Source: Pararhizobium antarcticum | GTDB lineage: Bacteria > Pseudomonadota > Alphaproteobacteria > Rhizobiales > Rhizobiaceae | Direction of reading: 5' to 3' | NCBI RefSeq assembly: GCF_001885585.1 | Contig: NZ_LSRP01000085.1 | Span: forward strand, 158,398 to 222,397 | DNA length: 64,000 nucleotides | In this document: one piece after another, positions 50,312 through 57,861 of the stretch | Numbering within the stretch: the stretch's first letter is position 1 | How the letters are laid out: each line of letters opens with the position of its first letter | Notes under the pieces: model-generated | What the model was told of the DNA's origin: nothing | The model's database searches: none | The model's input: the letters and a program-made list of their open reading frames with translations, nothing else | Position numbers and translations under genes: made by a program

Positions 50312-50336
50312 GGAACCAAACGGGACTTCGCGCGTT
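50312..50336 (+). promoter_or_regulatory. EcfG (general stress sigma) promoter
   Basis: GGAAC at 50312-50316, 16 bases, CGTT at 50333-50336. This is a perfect match to the alphaproteobacterial EcfG consensus, upstream of the DUF883-like gene. Confidence 0.85.
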
Positions 50337-50435
50337 TCGAATGTGAACCGCTGGTATCGCAGTCTTGTCTATGCCGGCACGAAACGGAAAAGGGACGGCC
50401 AACCGTGGTCATTCCTGAAATCTAGGAGTTACCCG

Positions 50436-50795
50436 ATGGCAACTGGTCTTTTTTCAAGCTCCCGTGCAAAGAAGCGCAACGCATTTCTGAACGCTCCGGT
50501 CGAGGACCAGATCAGCGAAATCCGCAGCGATATCGCAGCCCTGACCAAGCTTCTCTCGAAGCGCGGCACAGAGGCATCCACAGACGTTCGCGCCCGCGCC
50601 CATGATGCCCGCGATCAGGCCGAAGCCGGCCTTCACGACCTGCTGAGCAACGGCGAACAGCTTTTGTCGGAACTGCGCGCCCGTTATGCCAGCACGGAAA
50701 AGCAGGTCCGCCACACGGTTCGCGAACATCCGGTCGCGACCCTGGGTGCTGCCGCATTGGTCGGCATCTTCGTTGCAGCCCTGATGCGTCGCTAA
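50436..50795 (+). CDS. DUF883/ElaB-like membrane-anchored stress protein
   Basis: A 119-residue protein with a hydrophilic helical body (residues 20-90, rich in Ala/Asp/Glu/Arg, coiled-coil-like) and a C-terminal membrane helix (HPVATLGAAALVGIFVAALMRR). This matches the ElaB/YqjD/DUF883 family of inner-membrane proteins that in E. coli bind ribosomes in stationary phase. ATG 50436 is preceded by TAGGAG. Its perfect EcfG promoter makes it a general stress response gene. The frame continues upstream to 50343 without a ribosome site. Confidence 0.85.
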   Translation: MATGLFSSSRAKKRNAFLNAPVEDQISEIRSDIAALTKLLSKRGTEASTDVRARAHDARDQAEAGLHDLLSNGEQLLSELRARYASTEKQVRHTVREHPVATLGAAALVGIFVAALMRR

Positions 50796-50810
50796 CCCTG
50801 CGCGGCACGT

Positions 50811-50837
50811 GACGGCCCTGTTTTCGCAGGGACCGTC
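50811..50837 (+). terminator. likely terminator after the DUF883 gene
   Basis: GACGGCCCTG, loop TTTTCG, CAGGGACCGTC (one bulged A), followed by ATTGTCGTTTT. Strong stem, imperfect T-run. Confidence 0.55.
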
Positions 50838-50878
50838 ATTGTCGTTTTCCGGTCCCGCTTGGTGTTGCGGGACAGACT

Positions 50879-50903
50879 GGAACATCGCTCGATAGCAGGT
50901 GTT
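50879..50903 (+). promoter_or_regulatory. EcfG-type promoter
   Basis: GGAAC at 50879-50883, 16 bases, TGTT at 50900-50903 (consensus CGTT with one change), 32 bases before the next ATG. Confidence 0.65.
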
Positions 50904-50934
50904 TCGAGAAAAATTCTGTTTCTGGAGAAAATGA

Positions 50935-51360
50935 ATGGGTCCGTTGGGTGCTCTGGTTTCTGCCCTGCTCGCCAGCGACGTGGGTCACACCGTGTCGCGA
51001 TACAAGCGCAACGCGGCTTTGTCTGTTTTTGCGGGCGTATTTTTTGCAACGGCCTATGTCTTTGCGCTCGTCGCAGGCGGCTTGTATCTCAGCACACTCT
51101 ATACGCCGCTGCACGCAGCCTTGATCCTTGGCGGCGCCTCGCTCTTGATCGGCCTTATCATAATGGGTGTCATGTATACGCTGAGCGCCCGCGATGCGCG
51201 GCTGGCTGCCGAGCGTAGACGGCGGTCGATGGCGCAGGCAAACCTGGCTGTCGCTGCATCCATGACCATTTTCCGCAGGAAGCCGCTGCTCGCTGCGGGT
51301 CTTGCCGTCGGGGTCGGTGCACTGCTGGGCTTTACCCGCAAATCGCGCAACGACGATTGA
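50935..51360 (+). CDS. small holin-superfamily-like membrane protein
   Basis: A 141-residue protein with two close transmembrane helices (AALSVFAGVFFATAYVFALVAGGLY and AALILGGASLLIGLIIMGVMY) and a third C-terminal one (LLAAGLAVGVGALLGF), plus a basic cytoplasmic loop. It resembles the phage-holin-III/DUF1469-type small membrane proteins found beside DUF883 genes. GGAG lies just before ATG 50935. Its own EcfG-like promoter suggests a general stress function, perhaps envelope protection with its neighbour. Confidence 0.75.
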   Translation: MGPLGALVSALLASDVGHTVSRYKRNAALSVFAGVFFATAYVFALVAGGLYLSTLYTPLHAALILGGASLLIGLIIMGVMYTLSARDARLAAERRRRSMAQANLAVAASMTIFRRKPLLAAGLAVGVGALLGFTRKSRNDD

Positions 51361-51394
51361 AGGCCGCTGACGTTTCGAAAGCGTCGGACAGGCT

Positions 51395-52900
51395 TTAAAG
51401 GGGTAATCGCACGATTGCCGTCACCCCGGCGGGAAGATATTCCACCTTGACCGAACTGCCGAGTACCTTGTCGAGACTGCGCTCGATGAGGATTGACCCG
51501 AAGCCACGGCGTTCCGGGGGGTGCACAGGCGGGCCATCCACTTCGGTCCAGGTCAGGTGCAGAACGCGTCCCGTCTCTTCAGTCACGCTGCGCGCCGTGA
51601 GCACTATCTTCCCCCGCGCCGTCGATAACGCGCCATACTTGGCGGCATTGGTGGCAAGTTCGTGAAGCACCAGCCCAAGTCCGACGGCCTGGTCCGGTCC
51701 GAGCGAAATGTCGTCCTTGTGAATTTCCACCTGGGCGTCATAGTCGCGGGCATAGGGCGAAATCTGCTTGGCAAAAAGCGACGACAAGCGGATCTCGCCC
51801 CATTCGTGATCGGACAAGAGACCATGCGCCTCGGAGATCGCCTGCAGACGCCCGGAAAAGGCTTTCATGAACAGGTGCGGATCGCTGGTCTGGCGCAAGG
51901 TCTGGCGGGCCAGGGACTGCAGCATCGCCAGCGTATTCTTGACCCGGTGATTGAGTTCACGCAGGAGCAGGCGTGTTCGCTGAATGGAGGACTGCTCGTC
52001 GGTCACATCGAGGTTGATGCCGAGAAACACTGTCGGCCGGCCATCTGCGTCGCGCTCGTGCACACGTCCCCGCCCGAGCAGCCACCGGCCGGTGGACCGC
52101 ACCCGGAAAAGCCCGTCATACTCCTCATCCTGCGCCATCGCATCGCGCAGCTTGTCCAGCGTCTTGACGCGATCGTCGGGAAGAATGGAGGCGAAAATAT
52201 CTTTGGCGCGCAACGGAGCGCCGCTGACCGGAAGGTTGAACAGGCGGTTCATGGCGCCGTTTCCGGCAACTGAGCCGGTTCGGATGTCCCAGAGCCAGCT
52301 GCCGACATTGGCCGCATCGAGGGCCATGGCGTGACGACGCCCGTCCCGCGACAAGGCGGCTTCCTTCAGCGCGCGCTTGCGCGCTTCATCCTTCAGCTTC
52401 AACAGCGAAGAGGCAAGCGCCGACAATCGGTGCAGTTGCACGATCAACTGCGGATCGGTGTGCGGCCGCGCAACCACGTCGAACACACAGACGGTGCCGA
52501 TCGCTTGTCCGTCGATGATGACGGGCACACCGGCATAAAACCGCAGAAAGGGTTCCCCTGCAACGCGTGGCTGATGTGCAAAGCGCGGATCCAGGCATGC
52601 GTCGGGAACCAGAAAGACCTCACCGGAGCCGGCAATCGTATGGGCGCAGAATGATTCGAGCGAAGGCGCATGGGTGTCTTCGGTTCCGACCCGCGACTTG
52701 AACCATTGCGTATGGGGCTCGATCAGGCTGACAAGCGCCACCGGTGCACGAAACAGGTCCGCGGCGATGTGCGTGATCGAATCGAAATCGGGATCAAGCA
52801 GGCGCATGTCCGGCGCAACAGATTGCAGGACATCGAGCCGTTCGGCCGAATGAAGACTGTCAGCCACTGCGGCCGGCAGTTCCGGTGTTGTCTTGTTCAT
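51395..52900 (-). CDS. HWE-family sensor histidine kinase with GAF and PAS domains
   Basis: A 501-residue soluble kinase: GAF domain about residues 25-165, PAS about 190-300 (GSWLWDIRTGSVAGNGAM), and a HWE dimerisation domain with the phospho-accepting H318 in LLLRELNHRVKN. A HWE-type ATPase domain (LGLVLHELATNAAKYGAL) follows. No membrane helix is seen, so it senses a cytoplasmic signal. HWE kinases phosphorylate PhyR in several alphaproteobacteria. The gene lies 190 bases from ecfG in the same direction as nepR-ecfG and is a candidate input kinase. ATG 52900 has GGGGACGG upstream. Confidence 0.9.
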   Translation of the reverse strand: MNKTTPELPAAVADSLHSAERLDVLQSVAPDMRLLDPDFDSITHIAADLFRAPVALVSLIEPHTQWFKSRVGTEDTHAPSLESFCAHTIAGSGEVFLVPDACLDPRFAHQPRVAGEPFLRFYAGVPVIIDGQAIGTVCVFDVVARPHTDPQLIVQLHRLSALASSLLKLKDEARKRALKEAALSRDGRRHAMALDAANVGSWLWDIRTGSVAGNGAMNRLFNLPVSGAPLRAKDIFASILPDDRVKTLDKLRDAMAQDEEYDGLFRVRSTGRWLLGRGRVHERDADGRPTVFLGINLDVTDEQSSIQRTRLLLRELNHRVKNTLAMLQSLARQTLRQTSDPHLFMKAFSGRLQAISEAHGLLSDHEWGEIRLSSLFAKQISPYARDYDAQVEIHKDDISLGPDQAVGLGLVLHELATNAAKYGALSTARGKIVLTARSVTEETGRVLHLTWTEVDGPPVHPPERRGFGSILIERSLDKVLGSSVKVEYLPAGVTAIVRLPL

Positions 52901-53090
52901 CCGTCCCCAACTTCGCCGGCGCGCACGGTTTGTGCGGCCAACCACCTGTTCTGCATGCCACGCGGACTTTCTGCCACATTTCGCATGCCTGTTTCCACCC
53001 CACAATGCATCACGCGAAACTCTGTCCGACATCATCAGTTGGCATAACAACGCGCGACGCGGGGCGCCGCGCGCATTTATCCGTCCTGTT

Positions 53091-53669
53091 TCAGGATACG
53101 AAGGCCCGCGATGTCAGCGGTGCGGACGTCGCATCCGGGCCGTATTCGTTTTCTCCGGTTACCTGAAGAATATCCTGCAGACGCTGGCGTGCGCGGTTTA
53201 CCCGGCTCTTGATGGTGCCAAGGGCGCAGCCGCAGATCTCGGCAGCCTCGTCATAGGAAAAGCCCGACGCTCCAACCAGAATGATGGCTTCCCTCTGGTC
53301 GGGGGGCAACTGATCCAGCGCGCGCTTGAAATCCTGCAGATCGAGCGAGCCGTATTGCGCCGGGTGCTGCGCGAGCGATTCCGTAAAGTAGCCGTCGCTG
53401 TCCTGGACCTCCCGGCCTCTCTTGCGCATCTGGCTATAAAGCTCGTTGCGCAGGATCGTGAACAGCCAGGCCTTCATATTCGTGCCCATCTCGAAATGGT
53501 CCTGTTTGGCCCAGGCTTTCATGATGGTGTCCTGCACCAGATCATCCGCCCGATCATGGCGACCGATCAGCGACATGGCGAAGGCGCGCAGGCTCGGAAG
53601 CGCCGCCAGCATCTCCCGCTTGAAGCTCGGTTCTTCCGCTTTAACGTCCGTTTTCGCTGTACCGCTCAT
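53091..53669 (-). CDS. ecfG: general stress response sigma factor EcfG
   Basis: A 192-residue ECF15-type sigma factor. Region 2 (RADDLVQDTIMKAWAKQDHFEMGTN) recognises the -10, and region 4 (LPPDQREAIILVGASGFSYDEAAEICGCALGTIKSRVNRARQRL) the -35. It is held inactive by NepR and released when PhyR is phosphorylated. The ATG overlaps the nepR stop by four bases. Both are transcribed from an EcfG-type promoter, giving positive feedback. Matching promoters occur in front of several genes in this window. Confidence 0.95.
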   Translation of the reverse strand: MSGTAKTDVKAEEPSFKREMLAALPSLRAFAMSLIGRHDRADDLVQDTIMKAWAKQDHFEMGTNMKAWLFTILRNELYSQMRKRGREVQDSDGYFTESLAQHPAQYGSLDLQDFKRALDQLPPDQREAIILVGASGFSYDEAAEICGCALGTIKSRVNRARQRLQDILQVTGENEYGPDATSAPLTSRAFVS

Positions 53670-53863
53670 TCAGCCATACCCGCATTCGACTGCTTTTGTT
53701 CGACAGCATCCAGCTGCTCGAGAAGATCGAGAAAACGATCGGGAATGGCCTCCTCCTGTACCGAAATGTAAAGCGCCCTCAATTTTGTTGCAATCTGTCC
53801 GTTCGGATCGTCAGCGTGCACCGGCTTGACCGCCCCACGCTCTGCCCCTGTTTTATAGCTCAT
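53666..53863 (-). CDS. nepR: anti-sigma factor NepR
   Basis: A 65-residue protein with the NepR core (LRALYISVQEEAIPDRFLDLLEQLD, residues 28-52), which binds EcfG or phosphorylated PhyR. It is flanked by short disordered ends. It is co-transcribed with ecfG (ATGA overlap) and divergent from phyR, the standard arrangement. It starts at ATG 53863. Confidence 0.95.
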   Translation of the reverse strand: MSYKTGAERGAVKPVHADDPNGQIATKLRALYISVQEEAIPDRFLDLLEQLDAVEQKQSNAGMAE

Positions 53864-53899
53864 GAATCTTTGTTACCTTTGGTCGTTCATCGGATACAG

Positions 53900-53924
53900 A
53901 ATGCGCCAGCAAAAAAAATGTTCC
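53900..53924 (-). promoter_or_regulatory. EcfG-type promoter of nepR-ecfG
   Basis: On the minus strand GGAAC (53924-53920), 16 bases, CATT (53903-53900), 37 bases from the nepR ATG. One deviation from CGTT. Confidence 0.75.
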
Positions 53925-53931
53925 ATGGGAA

Positions 53932-53956
53932 GGAACTTTTTTTTCAGAAGCGCGTT
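53932..53956 (+). promoter_or_regulatory. EcfG promoter of phyR
   Basis: GGAAC (53932-53936), 16 bases, CGTT (53953-53956), 50 bases before the phyR ATG. Its -35 is only seven bases from the -35 of the divergent nepR-ecfG promoter. Confidence 0.85.
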
Positions 53957-54005
53957 TCAGCCCGGTGAAGGTCATACGCATTGGCCTGCTTGAGGGAGTT
54001 CATCT

Positions 54006-54800
54006 ATGTCACTTTCGAACCGGATCGCGCCGTTTCTACCCTATCTGCGCCGGTATTCCCGGGCCCTGACCGGGTCCCAGACGTCAGGCGACGCCTATGT
54101 AGCCGCAGTGCTCGAGGCCTTGATCGCGGACGTCACGATTTTTCCAGAGTCGAGCAATGACAGGGTCGCATTGTTCCAACTCTACACAAAGCTGTTTGGT
54201 TCGTCGTCGGTGATGATCCCCGAGCCGGTTTCACCGTTTGCCTGGGAGAAACGCGCTTCGATCAACCTTGCATCGGTCTCTCCCCTGGCGCGCCAGGCGT
54301 TCCTGCTGGTTTCGGTCGAAGGCTTCCGCCCCACCGAAGCGGGCGAGGTACTCGAACTGGACGAGACAGCCATGCACAAGCTGTTGGAGCGGGCGTCCGA
54401 GGAGATTTCGCGTCAGGTTGCGACCGACATCATGATCATCGAAGACGAACCGCTGATTGCCATTGATATCGAGCAAATGGTCGAGAGCCTTGGCCACCGC
54501 GTCACGGGCATCGCCAGGACACATGCCGAAGCTGTGGCTCTGTTCCAGTCGACTCGTCCGAGCATGGTGCTTGCCGATATCCAGCTGGCTGACGGCAGCT
54601 CCGGTATCGACGCCGTCAACGATATTCTCAAGACGTCGGCGATCCCGGTTATTTTCATCACCGCATTCCCGGAGCGCCTGCTGACGGGGGAACGCCCTGA
54701 GCCGACATTCCTGGTCACCAAACCTTTCAACCCGGATATGGTAAAGGCGCTGATCAGTCAGGCTTTGTTCTTCAACGAGTCCACAAAAGCCGCGGCTTGA
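54006..54800 (+). CDS. phyR: PhyR anti-anti-sigma response regulator
   Basis: A 264-residue protein: an N-terminal sigma-like (EcfG-mimic) domain, residues 1 to about 135, and a C-terminal receiver domain. The phospho-acceptor is D191 (VLADIQLADG), with T219 in VIFITAFPE and K239 in TKPFNP forming the usual active-site set; the acidic pair is in IIEDEPL. On phosphorylation it binds NepR and frees EcfG. GAGGGAG precedes ATG 54006. Confidence 0.96.
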   Translation: MSLSNRIAPFLPYLRRYSRALTGSQTSGDAYVAAVLEALIADVTIFPESSNDRVALFQLYTKLFGSSSVMIPEPVSPFAWEKRASINLASVSPLARQAFLLVSVEGFRPTEAGEVLELDETAMHKLLERASEEISRQVATDIMIIEDEPLIAIDIEQMVESLGHRVTGIARTHAEAVALFQSTRPSMVLADIQLADGSSGIDAVNDILKTSAIPVIFITAFPERLLTGERPEPTFLVTKPFNPDMVKALISQALFFNESTKAAA

Positions 54801-54814
54801 AATCGCTAAACCTG

Positions 54815-54843
54815 GGGGTGCTGCCATTCAAAAGCGGCACCCC
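54815..54843 (+). terminator. hairpin after phyR
   Basis: GGGGTGC and GCACCCC, seven-bp stem with a 15-base loop, 15 bases after the stop. There is no T-run, so it may be a weak terminator or a processing site. Confidence 0.45.
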
Positions 54844-54968
54844 GGTGACGAAAAATATGAAACCGACAACGTCTGGCCCGCGCGTTCCCAAAACGAGCGT
54901 GGCACTTGTTTTTTCAACGCTGCCCAAGTTGCGAAAGACAGTTCGAACCTTTGACGGGAAAGTATCGC

Positions 54969-55988
54969 GTGACCAGTGCAGGAAATACGAAGCAGACCGG
55001 GGCAAAGCCTGAACAAGCCGCAATTTTAATGGAAATTGCGCTGAAGAAGACGGGTGTCGGCTTCCTTCACCAATCCGCCGATATGACTGTCACGCTGTTC
55101 GGTAACCTGCCTGTCCGGCTGCATCGGCCGGGAGCCTTAGTTCCTGATCGCGGCGATCTGTTCGGCGGCGATGACGATGTTCGGCTGACGGCTCTGAAGC
55201 GGGCTGTCCTGCGCGAGCAGCAACCGACCGCCACCGAGGTCGAGGTCCACTACGCCAATGAGGTTGTCACCTACCGGATCGAGATCGAACCGGTTGCCGC
55301 GGCGGATGGTGGCGGTCTTCTGACTGTGATCACCGACATCTCCGACACCCTGCATCGCGAGCGCATTCTCAAAACATTGCTGCGCGAACTCAGCCATCGC
55401 TCGAAAAACCTGCTCGCCATCATCCAGGGCATCGCCACCCAGACAGCCAGGCAGGCCCTGTCACTGGATGGGTTCCTGACCACCTTCCGCGGCCGCATAC
55501 AGTCGCTGTCCTACTCGCAGGACCTGGTGACAGATTCGAGCTGGCGGGGTGCCTATCTTTTCGCGCTCGCCGAACGGCAGTTCAGCTCCTATTGGCCGGA
55601 CCGGGGAAATCCGATCTCCGTAACCGGTATCAATGCCCATCTATCGCCCAACGCCACCCTGCATATCGGCCTTGCCCTGCACGAACTGATCGTCAACTCC
55701 GCCTCGCATGGCGCCCTTGCATCCGGCGTCAACTCCCTGACCGTCAATTGTTTCGAGACTATGTTCAAGGGACAAAAGGCAATCGAACTCCAGTGGATCG
55801 AGCATCTGCCGGCAAACGAAGCCGCACCGAAAGCCGACGAACATACCTTCGCCCGCACTGTACTGGAACGGGTGGTGCCGATCGCCATCGGCGGCAAGGC
55901 GCTGTACATGACAGCCAATGGACGGATCGAATATCACCTCACGGTACCGTCTCACGAATACGAAATCATCACCCGCCTTGAGGAATAA
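54969..55988 (+). CDS. HWE/HisKA_2-family sensor histidine kinase
   Basis: A 339-residue soluble kinase. The N-terminal 130 residues form a PAS-like input domain (GVGFLHQSADMTVTLFGNLPV to VITDISDTLHRE). Then comes a HWE-type dimerisation domain with H143 in LLRELSHRSKN and an ATPase domain (IGLALHELIVNSASHGAL). I chose the GTG at 54969, supported by GGGAAAG seven bases upstream. Another frame extends upstream to 54906 but without a site. It lies downstream of phyR in the same orientation and is the likely dedicated PhyR kinase. Confidence 0.87.
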   Translation: MTSAGNTKQTGAKPEQAAILMEIALKKTGVGFLHQSADMTVTLFGNLPVRLHRPGALVPDRGDLFGGDDDVRLTALKRAVLREQQPTATEVEVHYANEVVTYRIEIEPVAAADGGGLLTVITDISDTLHRERILKTLLRELSHRSKNLLAIIQGIATQTARQALSLDGFLTTFRGRIQSLSYSQDLVTDSSWRGAYLFALAERQFSSYWPDRGNPISVTGINAHLSPNATLHIGLALHELIVNSASHGALASGVNSLTVNCFETMFKGQKAIELQWIEHLPANEAAPKADEHTFARTVLERVVPIAIGGKALYMTANGRIEYHLTVPSHEYEIITRLEE

Positions 55989-55999
55989 CAAACACATCG

Positions 56000-56022
56000 C
56001 TTCGCCCATAGGGCGAGCGGTT
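56000..56022 (+). terminator. probable terminator of the kinase gene
   Basis: CGCTTCGCCC and GGGCGAGCG with loop ATA (imperfect), followed by GTTGTTT. Located about 12 bases after the kinase stop. Confidence 0.5.
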
Positions 56023-56054
56023 GTTTAAGGATCCTGACTGGGCTCTGGGCTGAA

Positions 56055-56184
56055 ATGAAAACAGCCAGTGCCGGGGGAAGGCACTGGCTGATATCAACAA
56101 CTCACCGAGGGGGCGTGTGAGTCGGAAACCGGATACATTGGGGGCGGTTCGCATTGGGGGCGACACGAACCAACATCCGGACAT
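56055..56184 (-). ncRNA. predicted EcfG-driven small RNA with C-rich hairpin loops
   Basis: Predicted transcript of about 130 nt, minus strand, starting about seven bases after a perfect EcfG promoter and ending in an intrinsic terminator. On the transcript the terminator is an 11-bp stem CAGCCAGTGCC/GGCACTGGCTG (56062-56072, 56080-56090) with loop TTCCCCC, then TTTT. Two more hairpins: GGTTCG/CGAACC (56146-56151, 56166-56171) with CCCCC in the loop, and ACTCAC/GTGAGT (56100-56105, 56117-56122) with loop ACGCCCCCTCG. A fourth CCCCC run (56140-56144) is single-stranded; CGCCCCCAATG occurs twice. No open reading frame of note. It resembles GsrN-type stress RNAs in its setting, but homology is not shown. 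Confidence 0.65.
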
Positions 56185-56190
56185 CACATA

Positions 56191-56215
56191 AACGGGGCGC
56201 GCGAAAATAAGTTCC
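56191..56215 (-). promoter_or_regulatory. EcfG promoter of the predicted small RNA
   Basis: On the minus strand GGAAC (56215-56211), 16 bases, CGTT (56194-56191): a perfect consensus match in a 289-base gap with no protein gene downstream of it. Confidence 0.8.
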
Positions 56216-56277
56216 AGCCCTTTCGATATTTTTTCTGCGTTGCAAATATCCGAAAAATGCACGGTCGGACGTCCGGT

Positions 56278-57861
56278 CTAGTCGATCGCTTCGAGTTCTG
56301 CGCGATGGCGGTGGAGCATCAGGAACTTCCGATAATCGCGATCATAGCCCGGCCACTTTTGCGGATCCGGATGCCGTTCATGGCCACCGGGATACATCGC
56401 CTGGCCAGCTGCCCCGAGATCCGCATAGAGCCCGCCGGCGACGGCTGCGATCATCGCGGTCCCCAACAGGACGGCATCATTGGTTTCCGGCACGACGACA
56501 CGGCATCCGGTGACATCACAATAGAGTTCCATCAACAGCACATTGCGCACATGGCCACCGGTGACGTGCAGCGTGTCGAGATCGTAACCGGCTGACTTCA
56601 TCATTTCGAGAATATGCCGGATGCCGAGCGCGATCGACACGCAGGTCCGCCAGTAAAGCCGGCAGAGATCGTCGAAGGACGCATCGAGGGTCAATCCGGT
56701 TATGACCCCAAGCGCATGCGGATCCGCAAGCGGCGACCGATTGCCATGGAAGTCGGGAAGCACATGCAGGCGTCCGGCGAAATCCGCACCATGCACCACC
56801 CTGAGTTCCTGAATGCGCTTGATGATCGCGCCATGCACCTGTGCATCCGGCTCGCCGCCGGCGCTGTGACTCCGCACGATATGATCGAGCAGGGCACCGG
56901 TCGCCGATTGACCGCCTTCGATCAGCCAGCTGCCTGAAAACGCCGCCTCGAAATAGGGGCCCCACATTCCAAAGCCCGGTTTCATCTGCTTGGAAAAGGC
57001 GACGATGCAGCTCGATGTGCCGGCGATCAGGGCAAGTTGCCGCTCCAGCTTCTCCGGTTGTGCCACAAAGGCCCCGAGTGCCCCGATCGCGCCGGCATAG
57101 GCGTCGATCAGTCCGGTTGCCACCTCGCACATGTCGTCGAGGCCGAGATCTGCCGCGGCCTCCGGTGTCAGCCGTCCGGTCGAAGAACCGACGGCAAGCG
57201 TTTCCTGGGGAAGACCGCCGCGCTCGATGAGGTCGGACAGGCCGATTGCCTCGAGGAAATCGCTTTGCCACGCGTCCGGCCGATGCGCCAGGTAGTTCCA
57301 TTTGGCCGTCAGCGTGCAGCGGGAGCGGGCCGCGCTGCCGGTCGCACGCCACGACATGAAATCCGCGAGATCAAAAAGATAACCTGCCTTTTGCCATTGT
57401 TCCGGCAGGTTCTGCTTCAGCCACATGAGCTTTGGCATTTCCATTTCCGGCGACATCACGCGGCCGGAATGATCGAGCACCGGGTGTTTCGTCGCCGTGC
57501 AGAAGTCGGCCTGGTCAAGCGCGCGATGATCAAGCCAGACAATGGTGTCCCAGCGCGCATCACCCTTGCGATTGACCGAGAGCGGCGCACCGTCGCGATC
57601 GCGCACGACCAGCGAACAGGTCGCGTCAAAACCGATCGCGGAAATCGAAGACGCCTCCACGCCGGCCTTTGCCCGCGCTGTCTTCACGGCAATGCAGGCC
57701 GCTGCCCAGATGTTTTCGGAATCGTGCTCCGCGTGGTTCTCTTCCGGCCGGTTCATGGCGATGGGATAATCCGCCCTTGCCAGAAGCGCACCCTGCCTGT
57801 TGAAAATGCCGGCACGCGCGCTGCCTGTCCCGATGTCGACCGCCACGACCAAATCGCGCAT
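56278..57861 (-). CDS. FGGY-family kinase, D-ribulokinase type
   Basis: A 527-residue FGGY carbohydrate kinase. It starts DIGTGSARAGIF (ATP-phosphate loop) and has TCSLV in GFDATCSLVV, a signature reported for the YDR109C/FGGY D-ribulokinase subfamily. AGTSSC and TGGHVRNVLLMELYCDV are the other family blocks. It would phosphorylate D-ribulose, for example from ribitol or arabitol oxidised by the neighbouring dehydrogenases. The first codon overlaps the stop of the HAD gene by one base. It is the last gene of the polyol operon; no clear terminator is seen beside it. Confidence 0.87.
   Translation of the reverse strand: MRDLVVAVDIGTGSARAGIFNRQGALLARADYPIAMNRPEENHAEHDSENIWAAACIAVKTARAKAGVEASSISAIGFDATCSLVVRDRDGAPLSVNRKGDARWDTIVWLDHRALDQADFCTATKHPVLDHSGRVMSPEMEMPKLMWLKQNLPEQWQKAGYLFDLADFMSWRATGSAARSRCTLTAKWNYLAHRPDAWQSDFLEAIGLSDLIERGGLPQETLAVGSSTGRLTPEAAADLGLDDMCEVATGLIDAYAGAIGALGAFVAQPEKLERQLALIAGTSSCIVAFSKQMKPGFGMWGPYFEAAFSGSWLIEGGQSATGALLDHIVRSHSAGGEPDAQVHGAIIKRIQELRVVHGADFAGRLHVLPDFHGNRSPLADPHALGVITGLTLDASFDDLCRLYWRTCVSIALGIRHILEMMKSAGYDLDTLHVTGGHVRNVLLMELYCDVTGCRVVVPETNDAVLLGTAMIAAVAGGLYADLGAAGQAMYPGGHERHPDPQKWPGYDRDYRKFLMLHRHRAELEAID

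Noticed and set aside
56225..56250. GATATTT/AAATATC inverted repeat upstream of the predicted small RNA promoter
   Set aside because: It is AT-only, long-looped and has no T-run, so it supports neither a terminator nor an operator with confidence.
55969..56262. 97-codon minus-strand open frame overlapping the predicted small RNA
   Set aside because: It would start upstream of the EcfG promoter, has no ribosome site or protein family pattern, and overlaps the end of the kinase gene. The RNA interpretation explains the region better.
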